NCBI GenBank assembly: GCA_017165825.1
Contig: CM029367.1
Span: 24,437,741-24,501,740 of the forward strand
Direction of reading: 5' to 3'
Source: Hepsetus odoe
Lineage: Eukaryota > Chordata > Actinopteri > Characiformes > Hepsetidae
Length of the DNA stretch: 64,000 bases
Shown: positions 12,732 through 24,696 of the stretch, piece after piece
Numbering within the stretch: the stretch's first letter is position 1
How the letters are laid out: each line of letters starts with the position of its first letter
Program-made: the position numbers and the translations under genes
The notes under the pieces: generated by a model
Databases searched by the model: none
The model's input: only the letters and a program-made list of their open reading frames with translations
What the model was told of the DNA's origin: nothing

Positions 12732-12936
12732 CGGGGCAGTGGTGGCCTAGTGGTTAGGGCGTTGGCAACATGATTGGAGGATCGGGGGTTTGACCCCCTT
12801 CCCGATGGGTTGAGCAAGGTACCGTCCCCGTCCCACTCCTCCCTGTGACTGTCCTCGCCCTGTGTGTGCTGGGTTGGACACCAGCACTCCTCCGCGACCC
12901 CGTTTGGGACAAGCGGCAGATGATGGATGGATGGAT
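12732..12936 (+). mobile_element. tRNA-SINE, type B ((ATGG)n tail), with target-site duplication
   Basis: A box GGTGGCCTAGTGGTTAGGG, a degenerate B box, GAGCAAGGTACCGTCCCCGT, then GCCCTGTGTGTGCTGGGTTG, GGGACAAGCGGCAGATGATG and GGATGGATGG. Flanks GGGACAGACCAG (12720-12731) and GGGACAGAGCAG (12937-12948) form a 12-bp duplication with one mismatch. Confidence 0.88.
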
Positions 12937-12948
12937 GGGACAGAGCAG

Positions 12949-15679
12949 TCAAATTCTGGATCTGAATGTGAAGCTGTGCAGTGATTTGAAATGAGCTGTG
13001 CATGTAAGACACACCTCGTGTGTTCCACAGCTGGAAATGGAAAAAACCTTTTGCTAGTCCATGTCAGAGATTTGTAGGAGGCTATGGTAAACATCTCACT
13101 GAGGTTATTTCAGTCAAAGGGGGAAATGCTAGCTATTAGAGCACAAGGAGTCCTGACTTTTTCTTCGAAAAAGAATTGACATCTTTGTTATTATTATTAT
13201 TCTTAGTGATTTTTAATCACTAAATGTTTTTTTTTGCATGCATGCATAGGTGATTGGTGATTTTATTTGAAGGAAGATCTAATATTTGTTTGTTGATATT
13301 TCTTAATTAAAAATTAAACACTGAATAGGGTGCTCTATTTTTTTTTACTTTTGAGGGGTGAATTCTTTTAAACTATACTGTTTCCTGGAGAGTGAGTTTC
13401 CAGTGTTGTTTAAGAATTCTGTATTAAACCCATTTTAACCTTCTAGAGGATCTTTGTTTCTTTATTGCTGAATCAAAGTCCCTGCATGTAAGAATGCATC
13501 ATTATATGAAGTTTAGTAGTTCCTGAACAATAGATCTTTAGATTCAATTGAATAAGAATGAATGGAATTAGAAGATGGATATCTGAGGATAATACTAGAG
13601 TTTAGAGTGTTATATCAAATGAACATTATCTGGCTTTATTTATATCCAGCTCATGTATCAGGAGAACCTTCCTTTCTGTGTTTACAAGAAAGAATGAGCA
13701 TCTCTGTGAGCTTGTCTCTGTTGCATTTGCCTCAATAAATTATGCAGATTACTCCCATTTTACTTCAGAGTGCTGAGAGTTCAGTGTCTTCACTTAAATA
13801 AATGAGGGCCATGCCAAAAATGGGGGCTGGGATGAACGAGCTCTTATTATGTGGGAAGTGACTTTTTGTGTAAAGCATTCAAATCAAGATAACACATTTG
13901 CTAAAATAAAGACACAAATCATGTGAGCCATTGGTTACTTGTATAAATAATCTAGTGTTTTCTGTATCACCTACATTGGCAAAGAATTTTAGTCTAATTG
14001 ATGCGGACTGGTATTTTTGGTTAGTGGCTTGGTTTCCATTAATTTATTATAAGCTCAGTGTTACTAGATCAGAAGCAAAAGACAGGAAAAGATCTAAAGC
14101 CTTGAGATAATTTTTTAATTCTACAAAGAAAGAAAAGAAAGACTATCTGGGTGTCAAAGAAAATATGATATAGAAGCTGAATGTATGTAATTGTATGTAA
14201 TCAAAAAAAAAAATTATGTAATCAAAATTGACCTCTGTATGTCTCCCTGAAATCCTCCTCTGATTAATATCTTTTATTATCAACTATTGTTGAAACAAAC
14301 AAGTTTGGCTGCAGAAGTGAATTCTTAAGTGGTTTGATCATAACTCTGTAACACAATCCAAAAAGTGAAAGTGAAATGGCATTCTTGAGAGTTTTGATGT
14401 GGTCCAAAAAATTTCAGTTGCATGATTAATTTTTCAATAAACCATTCATAGGAAACGTAGTGAAACTGGTTTTGCTGCTTATTTAGTGGATCGAGAATAT
14501 CTAATAAAATCTGTATATCTAATAAAATCTGAAAATGTATTTCATTTTCTGGTCGCTATTTCTAGCCCCTTGAACATCAAGCGTGGCTTGATTTGACCTA
14601 CCATCCTCTAAATCGTGTGGTAAACAAGCATCAAAACTATTTTCTGTATTGGTTCACAGTTCATGGCATGTTTAAGGCTGGAAGGACTGGGATGTAAATG
14701 GTCTCTACAGAAATTTGACTGTCCACCACAGACGACCTCCAACCAATACTGCTAGTTGATTGGTTCTTAGATTGTCCATTCCCAGATTGTCCATCTGAAA
14801 TACAATCCATTTTATTAGGATGTCATTAATGATCAGGTTTTGTAAAAGACTTACAGGGGTGTATTAATTAAACAGTTACAAAGAAATTACAGCATATAAC
14901 ACATAGAAGGCATTTGCACTGGATGTCTTATATCAGAAGGAGAATGCTCTTTGATGCTGTTCCAGCAGCACTTGAAATGACAAAAAAGTGCCAATGAGGC
15001 TTCCCAACCTGTGGGCTGTCTGTGGTGCAGCACACTTCTATTTATAAGTCCTGTGGTGAGTCATTGATGCAGCATGCAGTAAACACAGCCTTTAAACAAA
15101 GAGCTGTCTGCTGTGTGTCAATATAGAACATCTTTTGTGCACTTGTGCAGCTGTGTTTGTGTGTGTGTGTGTGTGTGTGTTGTGAGAGGCTCGGGGGCAG
15201 AAAAGCTTTTTTTCCAGTCTGTCATATACTGGGTGTTATATCTTACATCAAGTTTCCGTGTGACAATGTATTAACATCAGGTAACATTCTAATATCCAAG
15301 ATTTTGGTCAAAGGCTTGCTGTCATCATCCATCCTAATCCAAAGCTACAAACGTTGTGAAGCAGCAATGGTATAATGGATCTCTAGACCTGCAGGAAAAA
15401 AGGGGGTGGATGAAAAATGCTTTCCCAGTCCCATATCCATGGCTGAAGTGCACTTGGGAAAGGCACTTAAACCTATAAGCACCCTCAGGGCACAATGCTT
15501 GCAGCCCACTGCTCCTGATGCATTTATGTTTACTATTGGTGCATTAAGTTGTGTTATATCTTCATTCTTCAGATTTTGTGTCTACAAGCACAGAAATTTC
15601 ATTTCGTTCATTCAATACAATAACAACACCCCATACACATATTCAAGGACAGAGCAACAGTAGCTAGGAAGTTTAAAAA
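12949..15679. other. Intergenic, mostly unrecognised
   Basis: 2.7 kb AT-rich. Holds a (GT)n tract at 15155-15181 and a short SINE-like stretch (about 15440-15530, GGCACTTAAACCTATAAGCA), too weak to call. No gene seen. Confidence 0.5.
15155..15181. repeat. (GT)n microsatellite
   Basis: Short GT run after GCAGCTGTGTTT. Confidence 0.9.
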
Positions 15680-15698
15680 CCTTAACTGTTATAGAGGG

Positions 15699-15830
15699 GG
15701 TCCCTGCGATGGGCTGGCGACCTGTCCAGGGTGCGTCCCCCGTCCTCGCCCTGTGTGCGCTGGGTTGGACACCAGCACTCCCCCGCGACCCCGTTTGGGA
15801 CAAGCGGCAGAAAATGGATGGATGGATGGA
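15699..15830 (+). mobile_element. Type B SINE 3' end nested in the LINE
   Basis: CCCTGCGATGGGCTGGCGAC, GCCCTGTGTGCGCTGGGTTG, GGGACAAGCGGCAGAAAATG and a GGATGGATGG tail; the tRNA head is missing. The perfect 12-bp duplication TGTTATAGAGGG flanks it at 15687-15698 and 15831-15842. Confidence 0.9.
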
Positions 15831-16518
15831 TGTTATAGAGGGATAAAGCTGATCAGCTACAGCATGAAGTTATGGGAAAGAATAATGGAAGCTAAGTTAA
15901 GAAAAGAGATGATGAATAGTGAACAGCACTATGTGTTCATGCCAAGAAAGAGCACTACAGATGCAATGTTTTCAGGATATGTATGAGGGCAGTGTGACAG
16001 TGTTGAGATCTGCAGTAGGAGTGATGGATGCTTTTAAGGTAGAAGTTGGATTACATCAAGGATCAGCACTGAGCCCATTCATGTTTGCATGGATAATAGA
16101 CAGGTTGACGGACGAGTTTAGAGTCCCCGTGGATGATGATGTTTGCTGATGGCATTGTGATCTGTAGCGAGAGTAGGGAGTAGCTTGAGGAGAACGTGGA
16201 GAGATGGCGATGTGCCCTAGCGAGGAAAGGAATGAAAGTGATTAGGTCAAAGACAGAATACATAAGTGTGAATGAAAGGGAGGAAAGTGTAGAGATTACG
16301 ATGCAAGGAGTGGGGGTGACAAAGGTGGAGGAATACTTGGGATCATCAGTTCAGAGTAATGGCTGATGGGTACCAGGGAGAGAAAAAGGGAAGGTTTACA
16401 GGACTGTAGTGAGACCAGCTATGTTGTGCAGATTGGAGATGGCGGCACTGACACAAGGACAGGAGGCAGAGCTGGAGGTGTAAAAGTTAAAGATGCTGAG
16501 ATTTTCACTGGGTGTGAT

Positions 16519-16923
16519 GCATCAAGACTCTTCTCAGTTCTGGCTCGTCAGTGGTGGAACGAATTCCCCCTGATGGAACTGCTGAGTCCCTTGCTATCTT
16601 CAAACATCGATTAAAGACCCACCTGTTCATGGAATTTCTCAGGGACTAACCCTCCCAAACCATCTACTTTCCTACCCCTGCTCCTTCTTTCCTTAAAAAA
16701 CCTCTACTCTCTCTTTCCTGTCAAAAAAAAAAAAAAAAAAAAAGGTGTGTAGTGTACATACTTGTCACAAGGGCTCTTAGTTTGTTACTTAGGTGGTAAT
16801 AGCTAATCAGCAGTTACTGAACTGAGCTGGTTACCAAAATGATGATCTAATATGGAATAAAGCACTGTTGTAAGTCGCTCTGGATAAGAGCGTCTGCTAA
16901 ATGCCGTAAATGTAAATGTAAAT
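16519..16923 (+). mobile_element. L2-like LINE 3' fragment nested in the RTE-like LINE
   Basis: Encodes RLFSVLARQWWNEFPL and, after a frame change, ESLAIFKHRLKTHLFMEFLR-D and a stop, the C-terminus of an L2-type ORF2. A 21-base A run follows at 16723-16743, then a 3' UTR ending GTCGCTCTGGATAAGAGCGT, CTGCTAAATG and AAATGTAAATG. Confidence 0.75.
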
Positions 16924-17227
16924 GGAGGAAGATGCAGAAGACATGAAGAAATGGAAACTGATGATCCGCTGTGGCGACCCCTAAATGGGAACAGCCGAAA
17001 GAAGAAGAAGAAAAGCATTAACTGTCATACACACTAAGCCAATGTTCCTTAACAGAATGTTTAAATTCCTTGTACCAATGTGTTCAAAAGATTTGTTTTA
17101 AAAAATTTGATAAAACATCTCTTTGTTAGGTACGGTCAAATTATATGCATATAGAACAGGGTAATATCCCTGGTAGTATTATGAACTTCCAAAAAAGGTC
17201 TTTATTAATATATATCTTTTTAGTTAC

Positions 17228-17544
17228 TTTTCTTCGTGTCCTCTACATCTTCCTCTTTCAGTCCGACTGCCTGCATGTCCTCTCATCACATCCATAAACC
17301 TCCTCTTTGTCCTTTCTCTTCTACTCCTGCCTAACAGTTCCATCCTCAACAAAATAATCCTCACCGCTCCTCTGCTTGTGTCTAAACCAATGCAATCTTG
17401 CTTCTCTCCATATTGTCCAACCTGTGCTGTCCCCCTAAAAATGTCCTAATCCTTTAGACTCTCATCACTCCCATCACTCCAGCTCCAGCACCAGTACTTT
17501 CATCAGCACCACTGTCTCCAACCATTATAACATAGCTGGTGTCA
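17228..17544 (-). mobile_element. RTE-like LINE C-terminal fragment, reverse
   Basis: Read on the - strand: RGTAQVGQ, RMELLGRSRRERTKRRFMDV, MRGHAG and ERGRCRGHEE, matching the C-terminus of the LINE at 38.2 kb. The far end (CATAGCTGG on +) matches the segment at 16.4 kb in inverse orientation. Confidence 0.7.
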
Positions 17545-20042
17545 GATTACTCCAGAAATGTAATATAGCATACATTTCTTCATTAAATAAATGATCTAGT
17601 GTAATACTTTCCCTCGGTGGATTAATTGGGTTCTTTGTGTATGTTTTGTACTTCTGGTAAAACCTGGTCACTTTAAAGACATTTCAACTGACATATATAC
17701 AATTTTAAAGGGTAAACTTTCTACAAGATGCATTACAACATCTCTGCTCTAGGTCAAAGTGGTGGAAACACAAACACAAAAGCTGTGTGAGCTGTGTAGG
17801 ATCCAGCCGAAAGCGAGCGTCAGTGGGTGGTGGTTTGAAAGTGTTTCCTTCTAAGAACTGTATTTTGAAATGGTTGAGTCTTAGGAAATCTAAAAAAGAC
17901 TATTCTCACTGGTGTGCAAGGCAAAATAGAGTAACAACATTTTAGTCTCCTTGAGAATGTCAGGATTTTCTTCTCTGAACATTGTGTGCCAGTTTCCAAC
18001 ACACAGATTAAATCTAAATTTAGACTGAAAAAAATAATCATTGGAAACAATTTGGGTATGACAGTTCAAATCAAACCAAGACCCAATTTCAGGCATCCAG
18101 GCATTCAATTTTGAAACTTCAGTAGGATCTGATGATTGATGAGGGCACTTTGCAAGCAACCACAAATTTTAGCTGCTGAAGAAACAGAAACGCTGTATAA
18201 TGCTTTTAAGATTATGTTATTCTGAATACAGACTGTAATCAAAAAATTCATCACTTGTTAAACATTCATTTATTAATTTTTAAAAAACAGTTTAGAGCTC
18301 CTATTTCTTAGCATTCTCCCAGTCTCTCACAGCCGTGAACATGAGACACTGAGATGCTTTTGGTTTTGTAAAGACCTTATCTTTCAGTTTATATAACATG
18401 CAACATAACCTTCCCAGTCTGACAGTACAGCAGTGTCATTTTGTCAGAAGTAATAGCTCCTCACATTCTATGTTCAAGTAAAAAGAATGCCTCTGCCCAG
18501 ATCAACAGGGTCAGAATAACAACCTACACACCACAAAGCTGCAAAAGGCCAGGAGTAAAATGTACTACCACTGAGTGTGGACACAACTTGTCTCTGGACA
18601 ACTCTGGACAGCTCAATAAAAGTGGCACTTTTGGTAAAGAAATCTTACACTGTAGAGGAGTTTAAAATTAAAAAAATACATTGTTATCTGAAAGTAATAA
18701 AAGCTCTGAAGCCTTAGTTTTGGGTTTCAGAGTCATTGCCCCAAAATATTGAATAAAAGTTAATAGTGAAACTGTTATTAAATAGTTTGATGGAGAATAA
18801 CTATCAAGGCATATTAAAAAATCAGTAAAAAAATCCATAATCTCTTCATGTTTGCGAGGATCTGAAGCAAGAGTAGCCATTAAAAATCACAGATGGACCA
18901 TAGTTAACAGATAAATAAGGATATGGATAAGGCTTTTATCTGTATTGATATTTTTCTATTTTTGATCGCTCCACCTATTGTATTTGTTATTACAAGAAAT
19001 CTTCAAGAAGGTGGCTTGAAGAGAGGTTGTGAAGGATGGTTTAAACTGCTTAATGGTTGTGTCTTTCTCATAGAACATTATTATGTGCATATATGTGTCT
19101 TAATTTAGAATATACTGCAAGATGAAGTAAAAATAAATAAATAAAGACAGGTATGGATTGCAGTTGCATGTACCTTCTAATCAACCAAATGAAAAGAAAT
19201 TGTACGGAAACGAGCATGAACAAAGCAACAGTTTTACAAATAAAATGACTACATTATCACAAAACCCAATCGAACATACTCGTGCCTTAGTGTTTCATTT
19301 CTGTTTGTTCTACTCTTATAAGGACTTGTTAATGCTCTCCCTGATATTTTCAGTTGCTATGTGTACACATTATTATAACTATACTTGTGGCTACAATTAC
19401 ACTGTTAGGCCATCATTTTACTGGCAGCTACAATGAAAATCCGTTAACAAATATGTTAAACATTGTGTGGACCATTTAGATCCTTGTAGATGAACCATGT
19501 GTTGCATCTCGATTAACCCATTAAAATATAAATGCATCTTTTGACTTTCAGATTGCATTGAGCCTGTTGATCAATATTCTAGGTGAGAGTATTTTCCATT
19601 TATATGGAAATACATCAAATCTGTGTGACTGAACAGTTTACTTTAACTGCCTGGCTATCAATAAGCTGTGGCTCAGTTAGGCTGCTCTGTTATCATCAAA
19701 CTCTCAGAAAGCATGTTTCCACTTCATTGATTTTATCTTATAAACCAAAAAGCATGGCAACATGACTCAAATGAAGGCTTATGTGCGCAAAGCTTAGACA
19801 TGCCAGGTAGATGCTGTCAGTGTTTTGTTCATTAAGCATCGCAATCCACGTTCAAAACACACTCTTCTTAAATATCAAACAGCTACTCTGGACATCTGAC
19901 CTATTTGAGAGACAACTGCTTTAAATCATGTCATTTAGTTACTTCATCTTAAAAGATTAAGATTAAAAATGGGGAATTCAATGATTTCAGTTATTTATCC
20001 AAAATGACCAATTATATAACGTTAATGTTGAGGATGATAATA
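17545..20042. other. Intergenic, nothing recognised
   Basis: 2.5 kb AT-rich; only short open frames without motifs. Confidence 0.5.
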
Positions 20043-20712
20043 TACACTGTGTGCACAGTTATTAGCCAAGTGAGTATTTTGACCATATCATTATTTTTAT
20101 GCATACATTCCAACTCCAATATGTATAAATTTGAATGTTAATTGAATTTAAGCAAATCAGGTAATGGGTGTGGCTTAAGGAGATCAACACTCTATATCAA
20201 GTTAAATATTGTAAAAAGTCTATCAGAGGGATGCAGCACTTGAAATTGCTAAGATATCAGGGTGTGATCACAGAAGCATCAAACGGTTTGTTACAAATAG
20301 TCAACAGGGGCACAAGAAATGTGTTGGAAAACAAAATATGCAAATGAACTGCCAAAGATTTGAGAAGAATCAAACATGAAACTACCAGGAACCCATGATC
20401 CTCCAGTGCTGTCATATTCCAGAACTGAACCTACCTGGAGTGTCCAGAATTACAAGGTGTTCAGTGCTCAGAGCCGTGGCCAAGGTAAGGAAGGCTGAAA
20501 CACGACCACCACTGAACAAGACACGTCAGTTGAAACTTCAAGACTGGGCCAAGAAACTCAAGACAGATTTTTCAAAGGTTTTATTGGCTGATGAGATGAG
20601 AGTGACTCTTGACGGAGCAGATGGATGGGCCCGTGGTTGGATCAGTAACAGGCTCAGAGCTCCACCTCCACTCAGACAGCAGCAAGGTGGAGATGGGTTA
20701 CTGGTATGCATT
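20043..20712 (+). mobile_element. Tc1-like transposon, 5' half
   Basis: Starts with the terminal sequence CACTGTGTGCACAGTTATTA, followed by a typical leader (GTGTGGCTTAAGGAGATCAA). The transposase is recognisable as KTRQLKLQDWAKKLKTDFSK, VLLADEMRVTLDGADGWARG and WISNRLRAPPPLRQQQGGDG, where the catalytic D lies in a DEMRV-type motif. The copy ends abruptly at about 20712; the rest of the DDE domain and the right end are missing. Earlier parts are frame-broken. Confidence 0.8.
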
Positions 20713-21504
20713 ATGAAGACAATTCTATATTTAACATTTTTTGTAAATTATAGTTATTCTGACCAGGTACAGATAGTTAAGGGCATGTGTTCTCATTGCT
20801 TCTAAACCCATTCGAATTAATATCAGTATATTAGGCAACAAAACATTATCTTTCATCAACCCCTTCCCAAAGAATATGGCCTATAATCAAGAACATTCCC
20901 GATGAACAAGCAAGCAACTTTTTGAATAAAACAGAATTGCTTTGATTTTCTCAGTCCGAGATGACAGATAAAAATGTAGAATATAAGCTCAAGATGGGCA
21001 CAGCTTAAACAGAATAAATCATTAAGTTTCCTCATAGTCTGACAGCTTTAGAGCTCTGAGGTAGCACATCTGCTCAGCTGGCCTGAAGCATCGCAGGACT
21101 GAAACAAAGACAATTATGGCTCATAAGCATCTGTCTCACTGAGCCATCACACTCTGATGTAGAGCCCTTAAAATCAATCAACCACAGCACACAGGCAGAA
21201 CACAACATGATGTCCACAGCCTGTTGGGTTTCTATGGAAATAGGGGTTTACAGAGAGAAAACAAACAGACATGGAACTGGAAGATGAGGGTTATATTGTA
21301 ACTCACAGCTTAGACAGTCAAACTAGACAGCAGAGTAGAAAGCACATGGCTGGACAGAATGTTAGTCCATATGTTAACAAACTTAGTTTCATGCTTATCA
21401 AAGTCATCACAAAGCCCTTGAATCTAAAATTTACAATACATTTGATTCCAAACAGAATCCATTTTTGATGAATTGGATCTTAAACTGACTTTACGAGAGA
21501 AAAG
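20713..21504. other. Intergenic, nothing recognised
   Basis: No gene or nameable repeat. Confidence 0.5.
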
Positions 21505-21702
21505 CAAAGTGAAAGTGTATTTGCACAGCACACTGTGAACCACAATGAAAGGCTTCCACTGCATTTAACCCATTTACTGAGTGAAGCAGCGGGCAGCACA
21601 TACAGTGCCTGTGGTGCAATGCTGGGAGACATGACCTTGCTTAAGGTCACCTCGGTGTGACCTACTGGGCTTGAGTGTCGAACCAATAGGCCACCTCTAC
21701 CT
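21505..21702 (-). mobile_element. tRNA-SINE, type A
   Basis: Reverse orientation: CAAAGTGAAAGTG, CACACTGTGAACCACAATGA, CTGCATTTAACCC, GACCTTGCTTAAGGTCACCT and ATAGGCCACCTCTACC on the + strand. Confidence 0.78.
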
Positions 21703-22436
21703 TTTCAAACAGCACCTTTGAAAGCATGGTAGTGAAGCTCTACAGGAAGCGCTAAGCTTTCTTTAGAGAGACCTAGAAAAATAAGAAGGAAGATAAGGAA
21801 GGATGGACACATAAATTAACTTTTTTTTTTTCATCCATCTGGCTGAGGAAGGTGTTATTTGACATGAATTGTAATATTGGATTGTTGGGAAAGATCATAC
21901 AATTTCTAGCGAAATACTGCTTTAAGCTTCTTCATTAAACCCCTTCATTTAGGGCATGGGAAGCACAGTGCCTGTGGTGGTGTGACAGCAGTAATGAAGG
22001 GCATGCTTGAGTAGTCTATCATAATAATGGGTCAAGATCATAGAACTCTAAAAAGATAAACACATTTTTGAGTGACAGCCAAGAGAGAGTGGAGGTCAGG
22101 ATGGCACCTTTGACTCATGCTATAGATGAACTACTCATCATTTTCTAAATTGAATTTGGGAGCTTGAATGACAAGGTTATTGAAGCTTTCTTTAATTAAA
22201 AGGTGACCGTATTTTTTAATGTCATTGAACGTTGCCTTGCATTCTTTACTGTTACTCATTCATGCAATAAAACCATGCAATGCCATATTAGAAATTATGT
22301 TTTTGCTAAATCTTACTAAAACATTTGACACATTAAAATACATAGTCTTTGTTGCATTCTGGCAAAATAGACTTAAGAGTTGAGCAAATGTTTAGTATTG
22401 CACCAGCAAAGGTGCTTTCAACTATAGACAATAAGA

Positions 22437-22676
22437 GGTGAAGTGAAAGTAACTATTTGTCCTTGTGAATACACAGCACTCCATGAATCACAACAAAATG
22501 CTACTTCTACATTTAAATCCTGCAGCTGGGGGCAGCAATATCTGGTGCCCAGTGAGCAGTGCTGGGAATGGTACCTTGCTCAAGGATACCTCAGGGCAAC
22601 CCATTTGTCTGGGACTTACCTTAACCCACGATCTTTCATTTATGAGACCTGGTCCTTAACCACTAATCCACAGTGC
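22437..22676 (-). mobile_element. tRNA-SINE, type A
   Basis: Reverse orientation, near full length: AAGTGAAAGTAAC, CATGAATCACAACAAAATGC, GGTACCTTGCTCAAGGATAC, ACCCACGATCTTTC and CTTAACCACTAATCC on the + strand. Confidence 0.82.
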
Positions 22677-24599
22677 ATTTAATAAACTTAGTATAACTGA
22701 TGGTTTAATCCTTGTATAAAATATATGAATAGGCAGATGTATGAGCTCTAAAAAATCAGTGCAACATTGAATTCTAGAGAGACAACTAACATTAGCTGAG
22801 TTGACCTCATATGGTAGCTTGCCATGCTTTGTTGTCACCCAAGTAATTCTCAGAAAAAAAGTTGGTAGCACTCGTCCAGATAGCACTTCTCTGAACATCT
22901 AAATTTTTTCAACAAATAATTTGCTTTTGTGTATATGCATTTTTTCTGCAGTGTTACAGCATATGATGGTAAGATCTGTTTAAATTTTGCTACCAAAAAT
23001 CACTCCGATTACATGTGTTAGGTTAGACTTGCTTTTGATGAATTCTTCTGTGTCATGGGGTTAATGTTATGCAGTTTGCTTGTTATATTAAAATCACTTA
23101 TATTGCGAGCAGGTCACTGGGTGAAGATAACTGTGCCTTTTCTGAAATATCTTTTGCCCCTTGTCTAATTTATCTTGCAACCATGCATGAGTGAGATTAG
23201 CTCATTAAAATTTCCACCGAGACAGAAGAAATCCAAGGCATGCACATACTTTGATACATGTAAAATGTTTCACTCTTGAGAAGAAGGGATCAAGTATAAT
23301 ACTGATTTTAATACTTTTTTATTTTAATGTTGGTATTTAAGACTAGTCTCATATCCGGACATTTTCTTGGCACTTTCACAATTGATGAATATTCAATTAC
23401 AGAAAGTCATCAGGAGCTCATAAGTATTAATGACCCATAAAACTACCATCTATCTTTTTATAGAAATGAAGAGAAGGAGAAATTAAGATTAATTACAATG
23501 TGAAATTTAGGAAGATGCATTCTTTTGTGGACAAAGGAATGTAAATGAACTAATATAGCTAGCCTACTTTATGTTTAATGTTTTTCTGTATCAGTGTCAT
23601 CAAAAGAGAACACTTTTCCTCAGGAAACACCAGGTCAGTCATAAAAATCTGAGTGGATCTTTTTGGAAGATATTCAAGGTCAGTGGAGCCTGTGCCAAAC
23701 TGGGGTTTAAAAATGCATCAAGCTTTTACAATGGACTCAGAAATGACTAGTGCCTCCACTCTTCTAACAATTCACTATCCCATAAATTAAATCACAACCC
23801 TTTAGAAATGCATAATTCATAAACTACAGGCTTTCATCTCCTCTCTTTCTTAATGTGGATTTTTTTTTATATTAAGAGTTGCTGTAAAGTTAAATGATTA
23901 TTATCTGTAATTTGAGTCACAGAGACCCTGGTCTAGCACAAAATGAAACTGACCAGTATCTACTGGATTCATTAGGTGGACTGTGTATTACATTTTGAAT
24001 CAGAGGTCATTTTGGAGATGCTCGGATCCAGTCATGTAGCCACCATATTTTTAGAATCAGAATCAGAGCCAGGAAAACTTTGCTAAACTCATAGGAAAAT
24101 GGTTCATTCATATCTTATATCATTGTTATTTTTTTGACTTCCAACACATCAGCACATACTTAAAAACTCATTCAGTTCATGGGATTGGGGCACTTAAAGT
24201 AATTTCCAACCATCAACAATGCTAACAAAAGTGCACTAGCATGTGCTTCTTCCAAGACCACACAAAAACCACACAGATTTTTTTCCCTTCCTGCTACAGC
24301 AAAGTCACTGGACAGCTCAAGCTGAAGGAGAACTCTAACTGCCAGTTCTGTTGCCTCAGTGTTGAGTAGCATAACACAGAGGGACTGAGGAGAAGAAAGG
24401 CCAAGCAAAATTTAAAAATGCTTTCTTAGACTAACAGGAAGTGCTCGCTGTGGCTTTGCTGTGGATCTGCTGGGACTTTGTTGGAGTGACTTGCCTGATT
24501 TAGTGAATTACCTGATGAGGGGCCTAAAATATTGTATATAATGGGTTTTTGGCATTGGAATGTTGATGTCATGTCTAGCAGTTTATCAGAAGCAGAGAT
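22677..24599. other. Intergenic, nothing recognised
   Basis: 1.9 kb AT-rich sequence; no gene or nameable repeat. Confidence 0.5.
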
Positions 24600-24696
24600 T
24601 AGGGTGATTTTGGTCTAATTGTAAGATACTTGCCCATGGACAAAAAAGTTGCAGGTTCTAGATAAGGGTGTCTGTTAACTACCATAAATGTTAATA
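24600..24696 (+). mobile_element. tRNA-SINE, type C, internally deleted
   Basis: The head TTTGGTCTAATTGTAAGATA-CTTGCC and B box GCAGGTTCTA join directly to the tail GATAAGGGTGTCTGTTAACT. Confidence 0.6.

Larger units (their letters stand above)
15694..17025 (+). mobile_element. RTE-like LINE, 5'-truncated, carrying two later insertions
   Basis: Reverse-transcriptase phrases are readable: YRGIKLISYSMKLWERIMEA, EQHYVFMPRKSTTDAMF, MYEGSVTVLRSAVG, VEVGLHQGSALSPFMFAWII, a MKVIRSKTEYISVN-like stretch and QEAELEV. The 3' end reads EEDAEDMKKWKLMIRCGDP then GAA repeats. Flanks CCTTAACTGTTATA (15680-15693) and CATTAACTGTCATA (17026-17039) look like the target-site duplication. Frames are broken and a segment before EEDAED is missing. 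Inserted inside are a type B SINE (15699-15830) and an L2-like fragment (about 16519-16923). The RTE clade is my assignment. Confidence 0.75.

Noticed and set aside
12662..13094. Open frames on the reverse strand over the 12.7 kb SINE
   Set aside because: They are translations of the SINE.
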